A stretch of 64,000 bases of DNA from Clostridiaceae bacterium UBA6085 (GCA_002428605.1 DIXH01000025.1:19197-83196); one strand, 5' to 3'. Positions 8,701 through 17,539 are shown, counted from the stretch's first letter. Translations and numbers: made by a program. Notes: generated by a model from the letters alone, not told the origin.

Positions 8701-9508
8701 CCTGCGTAACCTCCAAAACCTTCGTATCCTTCAAAACTTCAATCAGGGCATTAAGTGCCGCAGGTATGTCATCCCTGTAGACCGCACCTGCTCTTTCCTG
8801 TGATTCAGGGATCACTATCTTCCTGACTCTTGTTGCAGACCCCTTAAGCCCGGTCTCCTCTTCATTCAGGAAACCTTCAAGACCTTCAAGCCCTACCACC
8901 GGTATTTCCGCCTTCCTGGCCTTCATCTTGCTCTTCAGCGAAGGAAGCCTCGGTGAAGCGATATCCTTTGTGACTGTGACAAGTACAGGAAACCTGAGCT
9001 TCTTCTGGTATCTGCCGTCCCATATCCTGGTTGTGAGAGTAACAGAAGACTCATCTACCTCATCTATGCTTTCCGCATAGCCTGCATGGGGTATTCCAAG
9101 CATCTCGGCAATTTCAGGCCCTACCTGACCGGTATCACCGTCTACAGTCTGCATCCCGGCAAGGATGAGGCTGTAAGGCCCTGTGCTCCTGATTCCCGCA
9201 GCTAGTGTCATTGCCGTAGCCTTGACATCAGAACCGCCGAATTTCCTGTCACTTAGCAGCACACCATCAGATGCGCCTCTCGCTATGGCTTCCCTTATGG
9301 CTTCCTTTGCGCTTGGCGGTCCCATGCTTATTACGAATACCTCGGCACCTGTCTTTTCAGAGATCTTGACTGCAGTCTCCAGAGCATTCAGGTCAAAGGG
9401 ATTTATCTCTGTCCCGGCTGAATTCCTGTCAATGACTCCTCGTTCCCTGTCGAACCTGACCTCTTCCATATCGGGAACCTGCTTGATCAGAACCACTATC
9501 CTATCCAC
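8687..9508 (-). CDS. etfB: Electron transfer flavoprotein beta subunit
   Basis: The protein begins VDRIVVLIKQVPD at a GTG (9508-9506) that has a perfect AGGAGG seven bases upstream (complement 9516-9521). The longer frame to 9541 is therefore not used. Family features include EINPFDLNALETAVKI and AGMQTVDGDTGQVGPEIAE, the nucleotide-binding segment, and the C-terminal KAEIPVVGLEGL region. It is the first gene of the minus-strand etfB-etfA-permease-dehydrogenase operon. The 170 bases upstream are AT-rich and should hold the promoter, but no consensus is obvious. Confidence 0.92.
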   Translation of the reverse strand: MDRIVVLIKQVPDMEEVRFDRERGVIDRNSAGTEINPFDLNALETAVKISEKTGAEVFVISMGPPSAKEAIREAIARGASDGVLLSDRKFGGSDVKATAMTLAAGIRSTGPYSLILAGMQTVDGDTGQVGPEIAEMLGIPHAGYAESIDEVDESSVTLTTRIWDGRYQKKLRFPVLVTVTKDIASPRLPSLKSKMKARKAEIPVVGLEGLEGFLNEEETGLKGSATRVRKIVIPESQERAGAVYRDDIPAALNALIEVLKDTKVLEVTQGEGI

Positions 9509-9711
9509 TACGTATCCTCCTATTCGATTTCTGCAGGTCATTATTCAATTATCATATTGCCACCTGAAGCAGTACAGGAATTATCAAAATTCCATAATAG
9601 ATACATTTCCTGTAACAATATGTTTAAATTTAACTTTAGCAAACTTTTGACGCCATAACAAGCATATGTGACAAAATTGTTAATAATCAGTGAAGATAAC
9701 CGGTATGCAGA

Positions 9712-9761
9712 CAAAAAAACAGCATGCTGCTCAGACTTTCATCATCTCACAGCGTGCTGTT
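9712..9761 (-). terminator. Terminator of the GyrI-like gene
   Basis: Arms at 9719-9729 (ACAGCATGCTG) and 9750-9760 pair over 11 bp with one G-U. On the minus strand the hairpin is followed by a run of seven to eight T. It lies eight bases after the stop of the GyrI-like gene. The stretch from about 9540 to 9712 shows no gene. Confidence 0.75.
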
Positions 9762-9768
9762 CATGGTG

Positions 9769-10224
9769 TCACTTCACAGATATCCTGATCACTGTCAGAA
9801 GCTCAGACTCAGGTGTATCTCCTGGACTGTTAAGGTAGGTCTCATAGTATGCTCCTGCTGGTGACAGGTCATGACTCTCCATCCACTTCATCATTTCGCC
9901 ATAGGTCTCGGAGAATTTTGAATAAGGGCCCTTGTGTAGGCACTCTACCGCAGTGTATGCCCTTACGAAGGAGCCGTGTATTGCTCCCTGACCTGGCAGG
10001 GGTGATACGACCGGGAATCCGATCTCTATGTCCAGGTCGTTCATCTCATTGTTGTAGTAGGCTGCATAAGGAGGGCCTGCAGGTGATTCTCCGAGGTACT
10101 CGAGATACGTAGCTATCTTCATGAACCCGTCGCTTATAACTTCCTTCAGTCCCTCAAGGCTTGTACGTCTTCTCATCATGAGCACTGGGAATTCCTCTAT
10201 TTCCTTCAATGAAATCTCAGCCAT
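9769..10224 (-). CDS. GyrI-like / AraC effector-binding domain protein
   Basis: This stand-alone small-molecule-binding domain has 151 residues. The start MAEISLKEIEEFP is set by GGAGGT at 10231-10236 (complement), six bases before the ATG. The longer frame upstream is ignored. The pattern of the family is clear: PPYAAYYN followed by DLDIEIGFPV, GSFVRAYTAVECLHKGPYSK with the Y/H-K-G-Y core, and a terminal ESELLTVIRISV strand with the conserved Glu. Such domains bind hydrophobic or cationic compounds, and some inhibit DNA gyrase or hydrolyse drug-like esters. No DNA-binding domain is attached. It is divergent from the exporter-like gene at 10402, which may suggest a shared stress theme. Confidence 0.8.
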   Translation of the reverse strand: MAEISLKEIEEFPVLMMRRRTSLEGLKEVISDGFMKIATYLEYLGESPAGPPYAAYYNNEMNDLDIEIGFPVVSPLPGQGAIHGSFVRAYTAVECLHKGPYSKFSETYGEMMKWMESHDLSPAGAYYETYLNSPGDTPESELLTVIRISVK

Positions 10225-10401
10225 AATAGCACCTCCATTTTTTGGGATTGCTTCCCTAACTGAATTATAGTACAGAACTTTGAAATAATGATGAACACCA
10301 AGTGGGGAATACTGGAGCAAACTGTCCAAAAAACTTTGAAATGGTATTTATTACGATGTATATTATTAACAGACGGTTTTAGAAGGATTGGAGTGAAGCC
10401 C

Positions 10402-11400
10402 ATGGAGAAGTTAAGGAAAGTAATAGGTTACAGGACACTGAAGACTGCGGTTGGAGCAGCGATAGCCGTGTTCATATCACAGCTCATCGGTCTGAGCTAC
10501 GCCGCAAATTCAGGAATAATTGTAATACTTAGCGTTCAGAGCACGAAGAAGAAATCGAGGGACCTTGCCCTGCAGAGGCTTCTTGCAACGATTCTGGCAT
10601 TAACTACGGGGACTGTGGTATTCTCGATTTTGGGATTCACTGCATTGTCATTCGGTGTCTATCTTCTGGTATTCATACCAATTGCAGTACGGTTTAAATT
10701 CCATGATGCAATAGTTCCATGCTCGGTCCTTGTTTCACATATACTATCAGTAAAGTCTGTTGCACCAAACTGGCTTCTGAATGAGTTCATGCAGATGGTA
10801 ATAGGCGCCGGAGTAGGGCTTGTTATGAACATGCACATACCAAGCGTTGAAGGCAAGCTGTGTGAAGACATAACCCTAATCGAAGAGGCCATCAAGAAAG
10901 TACTGAAGGATATGGCAGATTGTCTGAGAAAGCCGCTTGAGATGAAACTGGAGGAAAGCTATCTGGTAAATCTTGGGTCAGCCCTTGGAGAAGGAAGGGA
11001 AAGGTCGCTTATAGAGGCATCAAACCACCCAGGCGGTGAGGTAACATATTTCATGAGATACATGGACATGCGGAACAGCCAGTATGAGCTACTGAAGCAC
11101 ATGGGAAAGTATGTAAAACGAGTGAAATTCATAAACGAACAATCCGAAATGGCGGCTAAGCTTACAGATTATGTGGCAGCTCAGGTAAGCGAGCCAAATA
11201 CCAAAGCTGCTGCCCTAACTGGGCTTGAGGAATACAGGGAAATATTCAGGACAATGGAGCTTCCAAAAACAAGGGAGGAGTTCGAGAACAGGGCGTCTCT
11301 CTATGAGTACGTGAACGACTTGGAGAATCTCATTAACGTGAAAAGGAGCTTTGTGGCATCGCTTACGGAAAGCGAGAGACAGAAGTTCGGGAAAAGGTAA
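10402..11400 (+). CDS. Aromatic acid exporter family (ArAE_1/FUSC-like) membrane protein
   Basis: The 332-residue protein starts at MEKLRKVIGYRTLKTAVGAA, with GGAG at 10390-10393. A GTG nine bases earlier is an alternative start. The N-terminal half has about five helices typical of ArAE_1 (AVFISQLIGLSYAANSGIIVILSVQSTKKKS). The C-terminal half is a helical cytoplasmic domain like ArAE_1_C (EEAIKKVLKDMADCLRKPLE onward). Members are thought to export aromatic carboxylic acids or relieve metabolic stress, though Firmicute members are little studied. It lies 41 bases upstream of the sigma-54 activator on the same strand and may be co-transcribed with it. Confidence 0.8.
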   Translation: MEKLRKVIGYRTLKTAVGAAIAVFISQLIGLSYAANSGIIVILSVQSTKKKSRDLALQRLLATILALTTGTVVFSILGFTALSFGVYLLVFIPIAVRFKFHDAIVPCSVLVSHILSVKSVAPNWLLNEFMQMVIGAGVGLVMNMHIPSVEGKLCEDITLIEEAIKKVLKDMADCLRKPLEMKLEESYLVNLGSALGEGRERSLIEASNHPGGEVTYFMRYMDMRNSQYELLKHMGKYVKRVKFINEQSEMAAKLTDYVAAQVSEPNTKAAALTGLEEYREIFRTMELPKTREEFENRASLYEYVNDLENLINVKRSFVASLTESERQKFGKR

Positions 11401-11441
11401 GAGACACTGCGGTATATGCATAGGGCACGGGAGGTTCATCA

Positions 11442-12776
11442 GTGGTTATTGATACATGGATCAGGTCGGTCTTCGATTCGCTATATGATGGAATATTGAT
11501 AATCGGGAAGGATGAAGACGTCAAGTATGTCAATGCATCCTATACGAGGATAACCGGTGTAAAAGAAGAGGATATCGTGGGGAAAAAGCTCAGGGAAGTA
11601 AGGCAAGGTGCAAGGCTTCCCAATGTGCTTCTTACCAGAAAGCCAATAGTAGGAGCGCTCCGCGAGGAGAATGGAATTGATTATGTTGTGAACATGTCTC
11701 CGATTCTTTCGAAGGGTGAAGTGGTCGGTGCGATTTCCATAGTCAGCACCATAGACGATGCTCTGGACCTGTCACAGACTCTGAACAGGTACCAGTCAAA
11801 GATCGCAAAGCTTGAAGGAAGGATGAAGGCCATACAGAGGGCGAGATATACCATGGATGACATGGTTGCCGCAGACCCCAAGTCCAGGGAGCTCAAGAAG
11901 CTGCTTGTCAGGATATCAAAAAAGGATACCACCATACTTCTGACAGGGGAAAGCGGTACAGGAAAGGAAATGGCAGCACAGGCGATCCATAACGCATCCG
12001 ACAGGGCGGGTGGACCCTTCATCGCAGTTAACTGCGCATCCTTCAGTGGCAACCTGCTTGAGAGCGAGCTGTTCGGCTATGAGGAGGGCTCCTTCACCGG
12101 AGCCAGGAAGGATGGCAAGCTTGGCCTTTTCGAGGCGGCAGACGGAGGGACCATATTCCTTGATGAGATAGCTGAAATCGGAGCTGAGGTTCAGGCGAAG
12201 CTCCTCCGTACACTTCAGGAGAAGACAGTAAGGAGGATCGGAGGAATAAGGGAGATCTCTGTCGACGTTAGGGTGATCGCCGCTACGAACAAGGACCTTG
12301 AAGCCATGGTTTCCTCCGGGACCTTCAGGGAGGACCTTTTCTACAGGCTGTCTGTATTTCCTGTGATTCTGCCGCCCCTCAGGGAGAGGAGGGAGGACAT
12401 CATCCCTCTCGCTGAAGGCTTCCTCCTTCAGCACAAGAATGACCTGAAGAGTGACATAATCCTCGGCGACGATGCCAGAAAGATGCTGTTATCATACAGA
12501 TGGCCTGGAAACATAAGGGAGCTCAGGAATTCGATTGAATTTGCAGTCAACATGATGGAGAATGACATCATCGCAGGCAGAAATCTTCCGGTAAGGATCC
12601 AGGCATCTATGGAAGCTGAATTCAAGGCTGAAAGCCTGTCAGAGATGGTAAGGAAATTCGAGAGGGAAGAGATCATGAAGCTTCTTGACCTCCACGGACA
12701 TTCTCTGGAGGGAAAGAAAAAGGTGGCTGAAATTCTTGGGATATCCCTTGCAAGCCTGTACAGCAAGATAAAGTAG
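11442..12776 (+). CDS. PAS-containing sigma-54-dependent transcriptional activator
   Basis: The GTG start is preceded by GGGAGG. The domains are PAS (about 5-110, [20 protein letters not shown]), a linker helix, the AAA+ sigma-54 interaction domain, and a C-terminal Fis-type helix-turn-helix ([20 protein letters not shown]). In the AAA+ part I see Walker A GESGTGKE, the RpoN-contacting loop as GSFTGA, and Walker [12 protein letters not shown]. The PAS domain may sense a small ligand or redox state. The gene is followed by three TTCCA-N6-TGGAA palindromes and a -24/-12 promoter driving the CitMHS-AtuA genes, so it is almost surely their activator. RpoN itself is not in this window. Confidence 0.93.
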   Translation: MVIDTWIRSVFDSLYDGILIIGKDEDVKYVNASYTRITGVKEEDIVGKKLREVRQGARLPNVLLTRKPIVGALREENGIDYVVNMSPILSKGEVVGAISIVSTIDDALDLSQTLNRYQSKIAKLEGRMKAIQRARYTMDDMVAADPKSRELKKLLVRISKKDTTILLTGESGTGKEMAAQAIHNASDRAGGPFIAVNCASFSGNLLESELFGYEEGSFTGARKDGKLGLFEAADGGTIFLDEIAEIGAEVQAKLLRTLQEKTVRRIGGIREISVDVRVIAATNKDLEAMVSSGTFREDLFYRLSVFPVILPPLRERREDIIPLAEGFLLQHKNDLKSDIILGDDARKMLLSYRWPGNIRELRNSIEFAVNMMENDIIAGRNLPVRIQASMEAEFKAESLSEMVRKFEREEIMKLLDLHGHSLEGKKKVAEILGISLASLYSKIK

Positions 12777-12779
12777 ATT

Positions 12780-12810
12780 GCCCGGATCATCCTAACGGAT
12801 ATCCGGGTTT
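12780..12810 (+). terminator. Terminator after the sigma-54 activator
   Basis: CCCGGAT (12781-12787) pairs with ATCCGGG (12801-12807), followed by a short TTT. It separates the activator from the palindrome region. The T-run is weak. Confidence 0.55.
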
Positions 12811-12924
12811 CCAATATTCTGGAACTTTATGAATTAATTCCAAAATATTGGAACGAACTGTATAATAACGATTTCATGGCATAAGATTTAACAATAAGCG
12901 GTAACTAATTCCAAAATTTTGGAA
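12809..12924 (+). promoter_or_regulatory. Three palindromic activator-binding sites (TTCCA-N6-TGGAA)
   Basis: Three 16-bp inverted repeats share the arms TTCCA and TGGAA: 12809-12824, 12838-12853 and 12909-12924, the last a perfect palindrome (TTCCAAAATTTTGGAA). They lie about 66 to 180 bases upstream of the -24 element, the usual place for enhancer sites bound by a sigma-54 activator. A half site (TTGGAA) at about 12979-12984 follows. Binding by the upstream activator is inferred. Confidence 0.8.
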
Positions 12925-12987
12925 ATGTTAATATTGACAAGTAACAGTAAATGATTGATTTACAATGGTTTTAAAGCTTTGGAAGAA

Positions 12988-13004
12988 TTGGCATGATAAT
13001 TGCT
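12988..13004 (+). promoter_or_regulatory. Sigma-54 (-24/-12) promoter
   Basis: TTGGCATGATAATTGCT matches the RpoN consensus YTGGCACGrNNNTTGCW with one change. The invariant GG (12990-12991) and GC (13002-13003) are separated by exactly ten bases. Transcription should begin near 13014, before a CAGGAGGA ribosome site and the ATG at 13041. Confidence 0.88.
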
Positions 13005-13040
13005 TAACATAAAGTGAAATAATTATTCAGGAGGAATCTT

Positions 13041-14339
13041 ATGTTAGCATTTCTTGGTTTGGCAACGGTACTGTTATTACTTGTTCTGGTAATGACGAAA
13101 AAGGCTACCCCTGTAGTAGCGCTCATCGCGGTGCCTACGTTCACCGCATTGATCGCAGGGTCAGGCCTTAAGGTCGGGACGTTCATCACCAACGGTATCA
13201 AGACCATTGCGCCTACAGGCGTCATGTTCATCTTCGCAATACTTTTCTTCGGTATCTTAAGCGATGCCGGAACATTCAATCCGATAATAAACAAGATACT
13301 CAAGGTCGTAGGTAAGAATCCGGCGAAGATAACAATCGGAACAGCAATTCTTGCCATGATCGTACACCTTGACGGGTCAGGAGCAGTAACGTTCCTCGTT
13401 ACAATTCCTGCAATGCTTCCTCTTTATGATGCACTTGGAATGAAGAGGTCAGTGCTCGCTACTGTAACTGCGCTCGCAGCAGGAACCATGAACATAGTTC
13501 CCTGGGGCGGACCGACACTTAGGGCTGCAACGGCGCTGAATGTGGAAATCACAAAGCTGTTCAATCCGGTTCTTGTACCCATGCTCTCAGGTATTGCATT
13601 TGTCCTTTTTGTTGCATACTATCTTGGAAACAAGGAGAAAAAGAGACTTGGAAACCTCGAGACAGATGATGCATCTTTTCATGAGGTTGAAGTTGATGCG
13701 GAAAAGGAGAAGCTCTTGAGGCCAAGACTTTTCGTGTTCAACATACTGCTTATCATTGCTGCGATTGCCGTGATGATATCAGCAAAGCTGCCTCCCCAGG
13801 TAGTGTTCATGTTCGCATTCTGCATAGCGCTCATAGTCAACTATCCAAAGGTCTCAGACCAGAGGTCAAGGGTAGATGCACATGCGAAGGAAGCACTTAT
13901 GATGGCGAGCGTCCTGTTCGCTGCCGGCGCATTCACCGGGATCATGAAGGATTCGGGAATGATAACTGCAATGTCAGAGCTTATGGTATCCATGATACCG
14001 CAGTCACTCGGCAAGCTAATACCGCTTGTAACAGGAATAGTTGCAATGCCTCTTAGCCTCATATTCGATCCTGACTCATACTACTTCGGTGTAATGCCTG
14101 TAATAGCAAACGCGGCATCACAGTTCGGAGTCGATCCTGTAATGGTCGGAAGAGCTTCAATACTCGGACAGATGACGACAGGATTCCCGATAAGCCCGCT
14201 TACTGCAGCTACATTCCTTTTGACAGGACTTACTGGAGTGGACCTTGGAGAGCATCAGAAGAACACCATACCATGGGCATTTGCTGGTACGATAATAATG
14301 CTGGTTGTAGCACTTTTAATGGGTGTAATAGCCATATAG
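13041..14339 (+). CDS. CitMHS-family metal-citrate/proton symporter-like transporter
   Basis: The 432-residue protein has about twelve hydrophobic segments. It carries the CitMHS signature block: IVHLDGSGAVTFLVTIPAM near residue 110, then GTMNIVPWGGPTLRA near residue 150, and PLSLIFDPDSYYFGVMPV in the C-terminal half. Characterised members import citrate complexed with Mg or Ca by proton symport. It is the first gene under the sigma-54 promoter, with AGGAGG upstream, and is followed after 18 bases by the AtuA pair. This suggests import of the organic acid processed by those proteins. The true substrate may be another di- or tricarboxylate. Confidence 0.88.
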   Translation: MLAFLGLATVLLLLVLVMTKKATPVVALIAVPTFTALIAGSGLKVGTFITNGIKTIAPTGVMFIFAILFFGILSDAGTFNPIINKILKVVGKNPAKITIGTAILAMIVHLDGSGAVTFLVTIPAMLPLYDALGMKRSVLATVTALAAGTMNIVPWGGPTLRAATALNVEITKLFNPVLVPMLSGIAFVLFVAYYLGNKEKKRLGNLETDDASFHEVEVDAEKEKLLRPRLFVFNILLIIAAIAVMISAKLPPQVVFMFAFCIALIVNYPKVSDQRSRVDAHAKEALMMASVLFAAGAFTGIMKDSGMITAMSELMVSMIPQSLGKLIPLVTGIVAMPLSLIFDPDSYYFGVMPVIANAASQFGVDPVMVGRASILGQMTTGFPISPLTAATFLLTGLTGVDLGEHQKNTIPWAFAGTIIMLVVALLMGVIAI

Positions 14340-14357
14340 GCAATACGGAGGAAAAAT

Positions 14358-15704
14358 ATGAAGAAGTTAAGGATAGGAAGCGGGGCAGGCTATGCAGGCG
14401 ACAGGCTTGAGCCGGCTCTGGTACTAATGGAGAAGGGTGAAATCGACTATATCGGATTCGAGTGCCTTGCTGAGAGGACAATAGCAATAGCTCAGCAGGA
14501 GAAGCTGAAGAATCCGGATAAGGGTTACAATGCTCTTCTTGAGATGAGGATGGAAAAGGTGCTTCCTCTTGCCTATAAGAACAAGGTAAAGGTGATCACC
14601 AACATGGGCGCTGCAAATCCTGATGGGGCAGCCAGGGTAGTCGCTAAGATGGCTGAGGACATGGGCCTTAAGGGAATGAAGATCGCCAGCGTAAGCGGAG
14701 ATGATGTGCTTGGGATGCTCGGGAAATATCAGGATACGACTGTCTGGGAGACGGGAGAGCCGCTCAGAGATCTTGACGGTGAAGTGGTATCTGCCAATGC
14801 ATACCTTGGAATTGAAGGGATCGTCGAAGCCCTGGCAAACGGGGCTGATGTCATAATCACAGGAAGGGTTGCAGACCCTGCGCTTTTCCTTGCACCGCTT
14901 GTACATGAATTCGGCTGGAAGACAGACTCATGGGACCTTCTTGGAAAGGGAACTCTTGTAGGACACCTGCTTGAATGCGGCGGCCAGGTAACCGGAGGCT
15001 ACTATGCTGACCCTGGCAAGAAAGACGTCCCTAACCTTTCAGAGCTTGGATTCCCTATAATCGAGGTTGATGAAGCAGGAGAATTCATAGTTACCAAGGT
15101 AGAGGGAACAGGTGGCCTTGTAACAAGGGACACATGCGCTGAGCAGATGATATACGAGATACATGATCCTGAGAAGTACCTTACACCTGACGTGGTTGCG
15201 GATTTCTCGAAGGTATCCTTTGAGAACCCAGCCAAGGATGTGGTAAGGGCGACTGGAGCATCAGGAAGCAAGAAGACTGAGACACTCAAGGTGAGCATCG
15301 GATACAGGGATTGCTTCACAGGTGAGGGTGAAATCAGCTACGGCGGACCTGGCTGCTATGAGAGGGCAGTCCTAGCAGGGCAGATAGTCGAGGAAAGGCT
15401 TAAGCTCAGGCAGATCCCGGTGGATGAGCTCAGGATTGAGATAATTGGAGTGAACGCACTCTACAGGAATCAGGACAGAGTCCTTGGACAGTCTCCTGAT
15501 GAAGTAAGGCTTAGAGTTGCGGCAAGGACAAAGAAACTCTCCGATGCAAAGAAGATCGGCGAAGAAGTCGAGACCCTTTATACCAACGGACCTGCTGGAG
15601 GCGGCGGAGCCACCAAGTCATCAGCAGAAATAGTTTCCGTAGCCTCAATCCTCATCTCCAGAGACGATGTGGACGTATGCGTGAAGTATCAGGAGGTGAA
15701 ATGA
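14358..15704 (+). CDS. AtuA-family (DUF1446) acyclic terpene utilisation-like protein, alpha part
   Basis: The 448-residue protein matches the AtuA/DUF1446 family. It starts with LRIGSGAGYAGDRLEPALVL and has IDYIGFECLAERTIA, KVITNMGAANPDGAARV, a glycine-rich NGADVIITGRVADPALFLAPL, and GGQVTGGYYADPG. AtuA is required for citronellol and geranyl-CoA catabolism in pseudomonads, but no reaction has been firmly assigned to the family. Here it sits between a CitMHS transporter and its small partner under a sigma-54 promoter, without the geranyl-CoA carboxylase genes seen in Pseudomonas. A role in organic-acid catabolism is therefore more likely than terpene use. GGAGG lies before the ATG. Confidence 0.85.
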   Translation: MKKLRIGSGAGYAGDRLEPALVLMEKGEIDYIGFECLAERTIAIAQQEKLKNPDKGYNALLEMRMEKVLPLAYKNKVKVITNMGAANPDGAARVVAKMAEDMGLKGMKIASVSGDDVLGMLGKYQDTTVWETGEPLRDLDGEVVSANAYLGIEGIVEALANGADVIITGRVADPALFLAPLVHEFGWKTDSWDLLGKGTLVGHLLECGGQVTGGYYADPGKKDVPNLSELGFPIIEVDEAGEFIVTKVEGTGGLVTRDTCAEQMIYEIHDPEKYLTPDVVADFSKVSFENPAKDVVRATGASGSKKTETLKVSIGYRDCFTGEGEISYGGPGCYERAVLAGQIVEERLKLRQIPVDELRIEIIGVNALYRNQDRVLGQSPDEVRLRVAARTKKLSDAKKIGEEVETLYTNGPAGGGGATKSSAEIVSVASILISRDDVDVCVKYQEVK

Positions 15705-16003
15705 TGAAGCTTTGGGAGATTGCACACTCAAGGACAGGAGACAAGGGGAACATATCAAACATTTCCCTTATTGCATATGACATGAAGGATTTCGAGCTTA
15801 TCAGGGAGAAGGTGACCCCTGATAAGGTAAAGGACTTCTTCAAGGATATCGTGAAGGGTGAGGTTGTAAGGTACGAGCTGCCAAATGTCGGCGCTCTGAA
15901 TTTCGTTATGTACGATGCACTTGGAGGCGGTGTAACAAGGTCGCTGTCCCTGGACAAGCACGGCAAGAGCCTCAGTTCCTACATACTTGAAATGGAAATA
16001 TAG
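15704..16003 (+). CDS. AtuA-associated small subunit (AtuA C-terminal-like domain)
   Basis: This 99-residue protein corresponds to the domain fused to the C-terminus of AtuA in many bacteria. It reads KLWEIAHSRTGDKGNISNIS, then KGEVVRYELPNVGALNFV and DALGGGVTRSLSLDKHGKSLS. The start is taken as the ATG at 15704, seven bases after AGGAGG (15691-15696). The ATG at 15701 is an alternative. The gene overlaps the alpha stop (ATGATGA), so the two are translated as a pair and probably form a complex. No enzymatic activity is known for the isolated domain. Confidence 0.82.
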   Translation: MKLWEIAHSRTGDKGNISNISLIAYDMKDFELIREKVTPDKVKDFFKDIVKGEVVRYELPNVGALNFVMYDALGGGVTRSLSLDKHGKSLSSYILEMEI

Positions 16004-16016
16004 TACAGTTTTTTTG

Positions 16017-16040
16017 GGCGGATGTGAAAGCATCCGCCTT
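16017..16040 (+). terminator. Hairpin after the AtuA operon
   Basis: GGCGGATG (16017-16024) pairs with CATCCGCC (16031-16038) around a TGAAAG loop. Only TT follows directly, so termination strength is uncertain, but the position just after the last AtuA gene fits. Confidence 0.5.
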
Positions 16041-16194
16041 AGCCTTTGCATGCAATATTCTCTTCTTGAAAAACTGTCGAATACAGACTATGTAACCATA
16101 TCTTAATTCATTTTTAACACTCCATGAGCTATAATATAGTTGTTGTGATTAAGGCTTAAAGCAGGGCTATGTTATTTTGCAGTTTGGAGGAGCC

Positions 16195-17493
16195 ATGGAC
16201 AAGTTGACAGTAGGACTATTCAATGATTCTTTCCCGCCTACCATAGATGGCGTGGCAAATGCCATATACAACTATGCAAGGGTAATAAATGAAAAGCATG
16301 GGAATGTTGTGGTTGCAACTCCTTATTATCCGGATGTTGTGGATAGTTATCCTTTTGAGGTGATAAGGTACCCCAGCGCAAACGTAAGCAAAAAGCTTGG
16401 CTACAGGATGGGATATCCGTTCAGTGCAGCTGTGATCTCAAGGCTCAGGGAATTGAAGATAGATGTCATACACAGTCACTGCCCGTTTGCTTCGACGGTG
16501 CTTGCAAGGGCACTCAGGAGCTTTACCGGAGCACCTGTCATACTCACATACCACACTAAGTTTGATTATGACATTGAGAAAAGGACTGACTCCACAGCAC
16601 TGAGGAAGGCGACTGCAAGGTTTATGATGGCGAACATCAATGCCTGCGATGAGGTTTGGGTAGTATCCGAAGGAGCAGGTGAAAACCTCAGATCCATGGG
16701 TTATGAGGGCAGCTACCTGGTTATGGAGAATGGCGCTGACTATAAGGTGGGCAGGTCTGATCCGGAGGATATGGAGAGAGTAAGGGAAAAGCATGGGCTT
16801 GACCTTCAGACCCCGATCTTACTTTATGTCGGCAGGATGATGTGGTATAAGGGGATAAGGCTTACGCTTGACTCACTTAAGATTGCGAAGGAAATGGGAA
16901 AGACCTTCAGGATGATCTTCGTCGGAGAAGGTGTAGACCGACCTGAAATAATGGAATATGCAAAAGAGTGCGGTCTTATGGACTGCTGCATCTTCACAGG
17001 TGCAATATATGACAGGGCAGAGCTTAAGATATATTACAGCATAGCCGACCTGTTCATATTCACATCTACCTACGACACGAACGGACTTGTTGTCAGGGAA
17101 GCAGCCTCGGCATATTGCCCGAGCCTTCTTATCAGAAACAGCTGTGCATCAGAAGGGGTCGAGCACGAGGTTTCAGGACTTATTGCAGATGAAGATGCGG
17201 ATAGCATAGCACGGGAGATTATAAGGGCGTGCAATGACAGGGAATGGGTTGCAGAGCTTGGCACAGGTGCAGCGACGAAGGTATACATTTCCTGGGAGGA
17301 TGCCGTCGAGAAGGCATATTCGAGGTACAGGACTGTTGCTGAGGACTACAGGGAAAGGACCAGGGCTGAAGTTGAAGATTCAGTGGTCATGAAGAGGATT
17401 ATGATCCTCAGGAAGGGCTATATGAAGGGGAAGCTTACAGCACAGGATACCTACAAGAGGACAAGCAAAAGGATCAAGGATATATTCCAGTAG
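16195..17493 (+). CDS. GT4-family glycosyltransferase, probably lipid-directed
   Basis: The 432-residue protein has the GT-B fold of family 4: an N-terminal acceptor domain (GLFNDSFPPTIDGVANAIYN, then DVIHSHCPFASTVLAR) and a C-terminal nucleotide-sugar domain (LLYVGRMMWYKGIRLTLDSL). In the EX7E region it reads FTSTYDTNGLVVREAAS. The opening matches diacylglycerol glucosyltransferase and PimB-like enzymes that build membrane glycolipids or lipoteichoic acid anchors. The start is the ATG at 16195 after GGAGG (16186-16190). It is alone between two hairpins. The sugar and the acceptor are not determined. Confidence 0.82.
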   Translation: MDKLTVGLFNDSFPPTIDGVANAIYNYARVINEKHGNVVVATPYYPDVVDSYPFEVIRYPSANVSKKLGYRMGYPFSAAVISRLRELKIDVIHSHCPFASTVLARALRSFTGAPVILTYHTKFDYDIEKRTDSTALRKATARFMMANINACDEVWVVSEGAGENLRSMGYEGSYLVMENGADYKVGRSDPEDMERVREKHGLDLQTPILLYVGRMMWYKGIRLTLDSLKIAKEMGKTFRMIFVGEGVDRPEIMEYAKECGLMDCCIFTGAIYDRAELKIYYSIADLFIFTSTYDTNGLVVREAASAYCPSLLIRNSCASEGVEHEVSGLIADEDADSIAREIIRACNDREWVAELGTGAATKVYISWEDAVEKAYSRYRTVAEDYRERTRAEVEDSVVMKRIMILRKGYMKGKLTAQDTYKRTSKRIKDIFQ

Positions 17494-17499
17494 AGAAAC

Positions 17500-17539
17500 G
17501 GCTAGAGGCTGCATCAGCAGCTTCTTAGCCTGTTTTTTT
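17500..17539 (+). terminator. Rho-independent terminator after the glycosyltransferase
   Basis: An inner stem GCTGC-ATCA-GCAGC is nested in an outer GGCTA/TTAGCC stem, followed by TGTTTTTTT. Confidence 0.85.

Noticed and set aside
9541..9712. Sigma-54 promoter upstream of etfB
   Set aside because: A GGTGGCAATATG stretch on the minus strand lacks the GC element at the required ten-base distance.
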